This document shows positions 57,441-64,000 of a stretch of DNA of 64,000 nucleotides, in pieces. How positions within the stretch are numbered: position 1 is the first letter of the stretch; every line of letters begins with the position of its first letter. The stretch is from Commensalibacter papalotli (ex Servin-Garciduenas et al. 2014) (lineage in GTDB: Bacteria; Pseudomonadota; Alphaproteobacteria; Acetobacterales; Acetobacteraceae): the NCBI RefSeq assembly GCF_000527695.1, contig NZ_ATSX01000001.1:248001-312000 (forward strand), given 5' to 3'. The notes under the pieces were generated by a model that ran no database searches, was not told the origin of the DNA, and worked only from the letters and a program-made list of their open reading frames with translations. The position numbers were made by a program, and so were the translations under genes.

Positions 57441-58646
57441 ATGCCGTTATCAGTAGATATGAAGGATGTTATCGTCATTGGCGGTGGCCCCGCTGGTTTA
57501 GCATCAGCCTTATCACTAGAAGCTCTGGGCTTAAAAGTGATTGTAATTGATCCTGCGCCATTGCATGCATTGCAGAATCCATCTTTTGATGGACGAGAAA
57601 TAGCCCTCACACATCATACTGTTACTGCTATGCAGGCGATGGGGGCTTGGGATCATATCGAGCCTAATGATATTTCTTTCATACAAGAAGCTCGCGTTGA
57701 AAATGGTGAAGAAAATCATCCATTGATCTTTGATACCAAAGGTAAAGATGAAGATGCCTTGGGTTATCTGGTTCCTAACTTTGCTATTCGCAAAGCATTA
57801 TTCGAAGTAGTACAAAAACGAGAAAATATTACAGTTTTATCTCAAGAAACCTGTGAAAAACTAAGTTGTTTCGTAGATTTTGTAACGGTAAAGTTAAAAG
57901 GTCAGCAACTAACAGCAAGATTAGCCGTGGTTGCAGATGGACGTTTTTCTAAAACCAGAGAAAGCCTTGGTATTGGTTATCATTTACATGATTTTCATCG
58001 TCATATGATGGTGTCCCGATTTGAACATGAACAGCCTCATCAAGGTGTCGCATTGCAGTGGTTTGACAAAGGACAGACGATTGCTTTACTCCCATTAAAT
58101 GGGAATATTTCTTCGGTTGTTTTATCTTTGCCACCAGATGAAATGAATCGTGTTCGTGCTTTGGATGAAGATGCTTTTAATGCAGATATTAATGCCAGAT
58201 TAAAAAATCGCCTGGGTAAAGTAAAATCAGTTTCAACACGTCATGTATATCCTTTAAAAACGGTTTTTGCTAATCGCTTTGAAACCCGTCATACAGCCCT
58301 TGTTGGGGATACGGCTATTGGAATGCATCCAATTACGGCACATGGATTTAATTTTGCGATGACGGCGCAAGAGCTGTTGGCTGAAGAGGTCTTTTCAGGG
58401 ATCGAACGTGGTGAAGAAATTGGAGCAGCTCGACAATTGCGGAACTATGAACGCCGTCTAAGAGCCAAAACCTTACCTATGTTTACGGTTACGAATACAA
58501 TTGCGACTTTGTATACTCGCGAAGAGAAAGGGTTGTGGTTGTTAAGACAGGCAGGAATGAAAGCTGCAAATCTGTTAAACCCTATTAAAAATAAAGTTGT
58601 TGATCAATTGATTGAAAAAGGTGGTCGATTGCCTTTTATGAAATAA
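57441..58646 (+). CDS. ubiM: UbiH/UbiM-type FAD-dependent ubiquinone hydroxylase
   Basis: 401-residue flavin monooxygenase. The dinucleotide motif GGGPAG is at residues 14-19, the FAD-pyrophosphate motif is GDTAIGMHPITAHGFN, and FDGREIALTH near residue 50 is characteristic of UbiM, which hydroxylates several positions of the ubiquinone ring. The HPITAHG form differs from the HPVAGQG of UbiH and UbiI. The exact member is a subfamily judgement from these motifs. Confidence 0.78.
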   Translation: MPLSVDMKDVIVIGGGPAGLASALSLEALGLKVIVIDPAPLHALQNPSFDGREIALTHHTVTAMQAMGAWDHIEPNDISFIQEARVENGEENHPLIFDTKGKDEDALGYLVPNFAIRKALFEVVQKRENITVLSQETCEKLSCFVDFVTVKLKGQQLTARLAVVADGRFSKTRESLGIGYHLHDFHRHMMVSRFEHEQPHQGVALQWFDKGQTIALLPLNGNISSVVLSLPPDEMNRVRALDEDAFNADINARLKNRLGKVKSVSTRHVYPLKTVFANRFETRHTALVGDTAIGMHPITAHGFNFAMTAQELLAEEVFSGIERGEEIGAARQLRNYERRLRAKTLPMFTVTNTIATLYTREEKGLWLLRQAGMKAANLLNPIKNKVVDQLIEKGGRLPFMK

Positions 58647-58718
58647 TGCTGAAAATATATTAATATTAATATATTTTTGAATTACTAATGATCAATTGTT
58701 GAATGGTTCAATCGGGTT

Positions 58719-59657
58719 ATGAAGCATATTTTGAAATATGGCTCTTTTATTTTTTTACTGTCTATAAACTTATCTGTTTCAGCAAAAGTTGTTCATTCGA
58801 TTGATCAAATACCATCCCAGATTCACAGCGAAGAGGGCAAAGCAGTTTTTGCACAAGAAATGAATGGTGATAAATTTCCAGATGGGTTTGGTAGTCATTT
58901 TTTGTCTATGCAAAGTGCTTTGAAGCCTCAAGATATTATCAAAATTATATATCCGCAGGGTAAAGATGAAAGGTGGAGTCTTATAGGGGTGAAGCCATGG
59001 CCTGGACAGAAAGACCGCTATATTGTAGTGGCTTGCTCAACAAAAATAACACAAAAGGAACTAGATAAAGATCAAAAAAACAGTTGTTCTTATGATATAA
59101 ATCCTAAAAGTAAAATTGTTATAGCTGTTGTTGATTATGATGGTTCAGGAATGCTAAAATTAATAGCTCAACCTTATATAGAGACCGTTGTTGGGGATGA
59201 GAATGGTTATGTGGATGATGATAATGGAGATGCGCTGGAAAAGAGTGCATTTAACCTTAAAAATGGGAACGGTGAAGTTGTCGTAGGCAATTTGCAGCGC
59301 TTAGATTTTGCTCATTATCAGTTAAATTCACAAATACTTGCCTTTGGTATACGTTTTGGGGCAGAGGTAGGGTATGCAGGTGGAAATGATTCTACTCAAG
59401 CAATGACGTTATTTGCTATTTTACAAGGAACGCTTCGCCCTGTTCTGAAGGCGGATATGTATCATTTTGAAAACATTGCAGGTGATTGGCATAAAGATGG
59501 AACCCGAGATCATGATATCAGCGAAGAGGAGTATGTTTTATCCATTCTGCCGCACCAAACAACAGGGTTTTATGATATAAAACATACACAAAAAGGATCT
59601 CGTAATAATAATGGCAAAATTTATCACTGGAACGATCAGAAATTACAGTATCAATAG
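58719..59657 (+). CDS. Secreted protein of unknown function
   Basis: 312 residues with a signal peptide ending SVSA. The mature part has an acidic Asp/Asn/Gly patch near 180-195 (VGDENGYVDDDNG) and near residue 265 a loop DGTRDHDISEEE that follows an EF-hand spacing except for His in place of the central Gly. Single Cys residues ACST and SCSYD could form a disulfide. It is convergent with the helicase gene, 18 bases apart. I do not recognise the family. Confidence 0.6.
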   Translation: MKHILKYGSFIFLLSINLSVSAKVVHSIDQIPSQIHSEEGKAVFAQEMNGDKFPDGFGSHFLSMQSALKPQDIIKIIYPQGKDERWSLIGVKPWPGQKDRYIVVACSTKITQKELDKDQKNSCSYDINPKSKIVIAVVDYDGSGMLKLIAQPYIETVVGDENGYVDDDNGDALEKSAFNLKNGNGEVVVGNLQRLDFAHYQLNSQILAFGIRFGAEVGYAGGNDSTQAMTLFAILQGTLRPVLKADMYHFENIAGDWHKDGTRDHDISEEEYVLSILPHQTTGFYDIKHTQKGSRNNNGKIYHWNDQKLQYQ

Positions 59658-59675
59658 TTTGTCATTATTTTACTT

Positions 59676-62003
59676 TTATAATTCATTCTTACGCCGTTGT
59701 TGACGTAATACAGATTCAATCCAATCATTAAGCTCTCTGGTAGTTTTTTCAGCAGCTTCCAAATCTGGATATATATCAGGAAAACGCAAAGATAACCAAC
59801 GCCAAGCAACTAAACGTTTATGACGTTTTTCTGCACGTTCTAACTCTTGCCGAGACGCATTGCTGGGGCTGGGCAGTTTTCCAGTGCTGGGTGCGGCAAT
59901 GGTTTTTCCAGAAGCATGATCAGCAGCCCATCGGATTAAACGTTGAATACCATTATCGCGATCATCAACGGGACAGACTGAATATGTCCAACGATCTCTT
60001 AACTCTAATCCTTGCACACCTTCCAAAGCAGAGGCAATAGCAAATGTTTCCTCCATCGGAGCAAGTCGATAATTAGGATCATCAGAGCGCAATACCGCAC
60101 GTTTTAACCTGGTTAAAACACCAAATAAACTATCAGAGTTAATTTCATTAGCAATAAGCTGCACAATCGCACTGTCTGGTTGCACCAAAGGGCGTAGGTC
60201 TTTTTGCTCTTCTGGTGGAGCTTCTAACTGACGACGAATAAAGTCGGGATCACCAGCGCCTGCTAATAATCCAACAGTGCCAGTTTCATGCTTACCATAA
60301 CGCCCAGCTCGCCCGCCAATTTGCTTGACTTCTTGAGACGTTAACATTCGTCTGCTGGTCCCATCAAATTTATAAATTGTGCTGAAAATAATGCGTTTAA
60401 TTGAAAGGTTTAATCCCATGCCAATTGCATCTGTGGCAATTAATATATCTGCCTGACCATCATTAAAGCGTTTGGCTTCTGCCCTGCGAACCTCTGGGCT
60501 TAAGGCACCGTAAATAACAGCAACACTATGGCCTTTTTGCATTAGGATAGCACGCAAATCTAAAACTTCACGTCTGGAAAATGCGATTAAAGCATCTCCT
60601 GCCTGTAACCGATTTATCCCAATAGGAGAGCTGGCAGTTTGTAAAGCACTTTTGCGTTGTAAAGAGATTTCTTCCCATGGATCATCACAAAGCCTAGCAA
60701 TATTTTTAACAATAGGAATACATTCAGGTGAGCCCAATACATAAACGTGCCTAGCAGGCACACCCATGATGGCTGCTGTCCACGCGGCTCCTCTGTCTGG
60801 ATCTGTAAGCATTTGTGCTTCGTCAATTAGGGCTACGTCAACAGGATTATCCATTGGGCACATTTCAACGGTGGCCGCAAGGAAACGACTATTAGGAATT
60901 AGTTGTCTTTCTTCACCAGTCTTTAAAGACGCTGCAATATTTCTTTCTGATAAAGCCTCTTTAAATTCATGAGCTAATAAACGCAAAGGTGCCAGTGCAA
61001 TTCCACTTTCGCTTTCAGCCATTGTTTTTAAGGCAGTATAGGATTTTCCACTATTGGTAGGGCCGGTGACAATGGTGATACGACGTTTTAGACTGCGTGC
61101 TGTTACAAAGTGGCCTGCATAACGATCCATAGCGGCAACACTGGCGATGACTTTGTTTTTAATATTTAAATCGCCCAAATTAATATAGGCGTTTTTTTTA
61201 TCTTTTGCTGGGGTGCCATCACGCCAATTTGAAATTTGTGAACGTAATGCTTTGATTTCTTTTGGATCAAAACGCCAAATTTCTTTTCCGTGTTTTTTAA
61301 TTTTTTGCGCAACAGGGATCTTATTTTCTGCAATCCAACGCAGAACCTCTTTATGAGAGCAATGCAGCAAAGGTGGGATCTCTTTAAAAGAAACAAGGCT
61401 GGATTCCCATTCTTTTTGTTTCTTGATCTCATCTCTTTTACGATCACGAGCCGTTTGTTGGATTTCTTGATCTTTTTGTTGTTGCTTTTGCTCTTGATAG
61501 ACAATTTCCTCAATGAACTGTTCTGTATCATTGGATTCTAGTCCAAAGGCTATTGCCACATCTTGAGCCATTAAGCGCAGAGCTTTGGTGCCGATAATAG
61601 GCTTACCGCTGTCTATTAAGTCAGTATATAATGTTTGAAAACAATCAATTGGACTTTTACCGTTTTGTCGCAAACGGGTGTGCAACGCTTGTTGTAAAGC
61701 AGATTGTAATGCGTCTTCACTGGGTTCAGGTTCGTGAACAAATGACACAGCCCAAGCAATATCTTCTGATTGTATCCAAGGTTTATTTTCCTGTTGAATC
61801 TGCCTGTTTAACCGTTTAGCCCATTCTTTTCTGCGAATAATGCAAAGCAGTTTTATAAAAGTAGCCGCAGTAATATGGTTGGTGTCAGGCTGAAGGTTCC
61901 TGGCAACCAGTTTTAATAAGCGGGGCTCTTCTTGCGGTGTCAGGCTAAGTGAGGTTTCTTGTAATGCTTGGTCTATAGCAATTTTAGCAGGAGATAAATT
62001 CAT
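59676..62003 (-). CDS. SUV3-like DEAD/DEAH-type helicase
   Basis: 775 residues. Walker A is VTGPTNSGKSYTA, the Walker B box is IDEAQML, and motif VI is GGRAGRYGKHE, the arrangement of the mitochondrial Suv3 family, present in most alphaproteobacteria. An N-terminal extension with a charged Gln/Lys/Arg/Glu coiled-coil segment (about 170-200) precedes a small helix-turn-helix-like excisionase type domain (LHCSHKEVLRWIAENKIPVA). Probably an RNA helicase working in RNA decay. Confidence 0.85.
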   Translation of the reverse strand: MNLSPAKIAIDQALQETSLSLTPQEEPRLLKLVARNLQPDTNHITAATFIKLLCIIRRKEWAKRLNRQIQQENKPWIQSEDIAWAVSFVHEPEPSEDALQSALQQALHTRLRQNGKSPIDCFQTLYTDLIDSGKPIIGTKALRLMAQDVAIAFGLESNDTEQFIEEIVYQEQKQQQKDQEIQQTARDRKRDEIKKQKEWESSLVSFKEIPPLLHCSHKEVLRWIAENKIPVAQKIKKHGKEIWRFDPKEIKALRSQISNWRDGTPAKDKKNAYINLGDLNIKNKVIASVAAMDRYAGHFVTARSLKRRITIVTGPTNSGKSYTALKTMAESESGIALAPLRLLAHEFKEALSERNIAASLKTGEERQLIPNSRFLAATVEMCPMDNPVDVALIDEAQMLTDPDRGAAWTAAIMGVPARHVYVLGSPECIPIVKNIARLCDDPWEEISLQRKSALQTASSPIGINRLQAGDALIAFSRREVLDLRAILMQKGHSVAVIYGALSPEVRRAEAKRFNDGQADILIATDAIGMGLNLSIKRIIFSTIYKFDGTSRRMLTSQEVKQIGGRAGRYGKHETGTVGLLAGAGDPDFIRRQLEAPPEEQKDLRPLVQPDSAIVQLIANEINSDSLFGVLTRLKRAVLRSDDPNYRLAPMEETFAIASALEGVQGLELRDRWTYSVCPVDDRDNGIQRLIRWAADHASGKTIAAPSTGKLPSPSNASRQELERAEKRHKRLVAWRWLSLRFPDIYPDLEAAEKTTRELNDWIESVLRQQRRKNEL

Positions 62004-62331
62004 GGATTTCCAAAGATAAAGGATTAGTAAATAAACTATACAATATAGGTTTAATTAAATAACATATTGCAAGTTCAAAAAATTTTTATTGTTTATAATG
62101 AATATTTATAACACATTGATTTTTGGTTTGTTACTTTTAATATATTAAAGGATAATATGATCTATTATTTAAAAAAAGAGTAGTGATAAATTTGTAAATA
62201 TAAAAATTTTTTAAATTAGGTTTTGAAATTTGTTCAATTTTTCTTGGGAATGGGTTAAAAATACTTTTTAAATGTGAATAATTTTTATTTACGCAATAAT
62301 TTAGGTTAATTAATCAGGAGATCCCTTTATA
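62004..62331. other. Divergent intergenic region before fpr
   Basis: 328 bases, very AT-rich, between the divergent helicase and fpr starts. A TATAAT occurs at 62094-62099 without a matching -35. A 7-codon frame with an AAAGGAT ribosome-like site begins at 62157. AGGAG is 9-10 bases before the fpr ATG. No RNA gene or operator is clear. Confidence 0.6.
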
Positions 62332-63162
62332 ATGTCTGAACCAATCGTTATTGATGATTCTTTTCGTCTAACAGACCCAACCAAAGAATATAGCCATTTA
62401 AATGCTGAAAAAGTGCTGAGTGTTCATCATTGGACAGACCGTTTATTTTCTTTTAAATGCACTCGTACATCCAGCTTGCGCTTTGAAAATGGACAATTTT
62501 GTATGATTGGGATCGAAGTTAACGGCAAGCCTTTGTTGCGTGCTTACAGTGTTGCCAGTGCAAATTATGAAGAAGAATTAGAGTTTTTGTCTATTAAGGT
62601 TCCAGATGGCCCATTAACCTCTCGTTTATGTCACATGCAAGTTGGAGACACGGTTCTAATTGGACGTAAACCGACAGGAACATTGGTTCTATCTAATTTA
62701 AAACCTGGTCGTAATTTATACTTTTTCTCTACAGGCACTGGGCTTGCTCCATTTATGAGCCTCATTCGTGACCCAGAGGTTTATGAAAATTTTGAGAATG
62801 TGATTTTAACTCATGGTGTACGTACTGTGGGTGAGTTGGCTTATCGTGATTATATTACAAAAGAATTACCAAACCATGAATTCCTTGGTGAAGATATTTC
62901 TAAAAAGTTAATTTATTACCCAACGGTTACACGTGAAGATTTCCCTGTTCGTGATCGTATTACAACCTTGATTAATAATGAAAAATTATTTTCGGATACA
63001 AATTTACCAGTGATGGATCCAGAGTTGGATCGTGCAATGATCTGTGGTTCACCAGAAATGTTGGCAGAAATTAAAACGATCCTTGAAAATCGCGGTTTTA
63101 CCGAGGGGAATGGAAACTCACCTGGATCTTTCGTAATCGAAAAAGCATTTGCGGAGCAATAA
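62332..63162 (+). CDS. fpr: Ferredoxin-NADP+ reductase
   Basis: 276-residue flavoenzyme linking NADPH and ferredoxin or flavodoxin. The FAD motif RAYSVASANYEEELEFLS and the NADP-domain FFSTGTGLAPFMSL are present, with CGSPEM near the end, as in bacterial FPR. AGGAG precedes the ATG. gor follows with only 3 bases between, suggesting a shared NADPH-linked oxidative-stress unit. Confidence 0.93.
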   Translation: MSEPIVIDDSFRLTDPTKEYSHLNAEKVLSVHHWTDRLFSFKCTRTSSLRFENGQFCMIGIEVNGKPLLRAYSVASANYEEELEFLSIKVPDGPLTSRLCHMQVGDTVLIGRKPTGTLVLSNLKPGRNLYFFSTGTGLAPFMSLIRDPEVYENFENVILTHGVRTVGELAYRDYITKELPNHEFLGEDISKKLIYYPTVTREDFPVRDRITTLINNEKLFSDTNLPVMDPELDRAMICGSPEMLAEIKTILENRGFTEGNGNSPGSFVIEKAFAEQ

Positions 63163-63165
63163 TCT

Positions 63166-64000
63166 ATGACATATGACTTTGACCTTATCGTAATCGGTGC
63201 GGGTTCTGGTGGCGTTCGTTGTGCACGAATTGCTGCTGGACATGGAGCAAAAGTTGCCATCATTGAAAAACAACATTGGGGCGGAACTTGTGTAAATATT
63301 GGCTGTGTTCCCAAAAAACTGATGATGTATGCCAGCACTTATGGCGATTTGGTTGAAGATAGTCATGGATATGGATGGGATACGAAAAAAGGGCAGCATC
63401 ATTGGCAACAGCTTATTGAGGCAAAAGACAAAGAAATCCATCGTTTAAATGGAATATATGTGTCTATGTTACAAAAGGCTGGAGTTACTATTTTTAAAGG
63501 TGCTGCTTCTTTTAAGGATGCGCATACAATTAATATTGCCCAAAGCGTTCTTTCCGAGGATGTAACTCAAGGGGCGTTAGACATCACGGCAAAACATATT
63601 GTGATTGCTACGGGTTCATCCCCAAGCCTTTTGGATATAGAAGGTAAAGAACATGGGATTGTTTCTGATCAAGCATTTTATCTCAAAGAACGTCCTCAAA
63701 GAATTTCTATTATTGGTTCAGGTTATATAGGGATAGAATTTGCTGGTATTTTTGCAGGTTTGGGATCTCAAGTTGATTTGATTTATCGTCAACCTGTGCC
63801 TTTGCGTGGATTTGATCAAGATATGCGCCAGGCCTTGTATGATGCTATTGCTGTGCGCCCAAATATCATGCAGCATACAGGCAAAAATCCTGTAAAAGTT
63901 GAAAAAAATGGTGATACGTATAAGCTTCATTTAGATGACGGTGATGTCATTGAGACCAATTGTGTATTTTTTGCGACAGGACGTCATCCGAACATTAGTG
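63166..64000 (+). CDS. gor: Glutathione-disulfide reductase (3' end outside window)
   Basis: The first 278 codons are present and open to the window edge. The N-terminal FAD motif is IVIGAGSGGVRCARIAA, and the redox-active disulfide is Cys42-Cys47 (GGTCVNIGCVPKK). The NADP-binding motif GSGYIGIEFAGI follows. The VNIGCVPKKLM sequence favours glutathione reductase over dihydrolipoamide dehydrogenase. GGAG lies 9 bases before the ATG, which starts 3 bases after fpr. Confidence 0.92.
   Translation, partial: MTYDFDLIVIGAGSGGVRCARIAAGHGAKVAIIEKQHWGGTCVNIGCVPKKLMMYASTYGDLVEDSHGYGWDTKKGQHHWQQLIEAKDKEIHRLNGIYVSMLQKAGVTIFKGAASFKDAHTINIAQSVLSEDVTQGALDITAKHIVIATGSSPSLLDIEGKEHGIVSDQAFYLKERPQRISIIGSGYIGIEFAGIFAGLGSQVDLIYRQPVPLRGFDQDMRQALYDAIAVRPNIMQHTGKNPVKVEKNGDTYKLHLDDGDVIETNCVFFATGRHPNIS

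Noticed and set aside
62157-62183. Seven-codon frame with a good ribosome-like site upstream of fpr
   Set aside because: Too short to support as a gene; could be chance in A-rich sequence.
63118-63441. Minus-strand open frames over the fpr-gor junction
   Set aside because: They overlap two strongly supported genes in the opposite strand and show no family resemblance.

Overview
The window is AT-rich (by eye roughly 38-40% G+C) bacterial chromosome, densely packed with housekeeping genes. The gene families and their order point to an alphaproteobacterium of the Acetobacteraceae: argD-argF near hslO, a his cluster carrying a DUF2628 gene, a pyrB/pyrC pair with a degenerate dihydroorotase, a UbiM-like ubiquinone hydroxylase, a SUV3-like helicase and a ribF-ileS-lspA run. 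The low G+C within that family recalls insect-gut symbionts such as Commensalibacter; this is an inference from composition and content, not a proven identity. I see no rRNA, tRNA, CRISPR, intact insertion sequence or prophage.

Layout. 1-1.5 kb: 3' part of rodA plus a DUF3293 gene. 1.7-4 kb: two tandem outer-membrane beta-barrel paralogues. 4.2-10.1 kb: hrpB with an HtrA-type protease, divergent from dsbD. 10.2-13 kb: lutABC for lactate oxidation. 13.1-18.8 kb (minus strand): argD-argF, an uncharacterised gene, a class A acid phosphatase, hslO and a lipoprotein. 18.9-30.8 kb (plus): recX, a CHAP lipoprotein, tatA, ribF, ileS, lspA, a DUF3035 lipoprotein, mutL, a lone nuoM and fumC. 31.2-34.8 kb: parE and two divergent envelope proteins with Lys-rich tails. 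34.9-36.5 kb: an Rrf2 regulator divergent from cysK. 36.6-47.9 kb (minus): gltX-pyrB-pyrC-plsY-dprA as a tight overlapping operon, then topA, an S41 protease and an OmpA-family protein. 48.1-51.4 kb: an Ivy-type lysozyme inhibitor, a decayed intergenic region with an IS6-like inverted-repeat element and a gene relic, then comEC. 51.4-56.6 kb (minus): hisB-DUF2628-hisH-GNAT-hisA-hisF-hisE-HIT-nth. 56.8-64 kb: nitroreductase plus ubiM-like gene, a secreted protein, a SUV3-like helicase, fpr and the start of gor.

Themes. Envelope maintenance is prominent (RodA, LspA, PlsY, OmpA, HtrA, S41 protease, DsbD, CHAP protein, lysozyme inhibitor). Redox functions recur (lut, fpr, gor, ubiM, hslO, dsbD). 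Two natural-transformation genes, dprA and comEC, lie about 6 kb apart.

I did not find a clear new multi-gene system. The observations most worth a second look are the orphan full-length nuoM, the metal-motif-deficient PyrC in the pyrimidine operon, the decayed ivy-comEC interval, a promoter that appears to overlap the argF terminator and drive an unknown gene, and a pair of divergent secreted proteins with similar basic tails.
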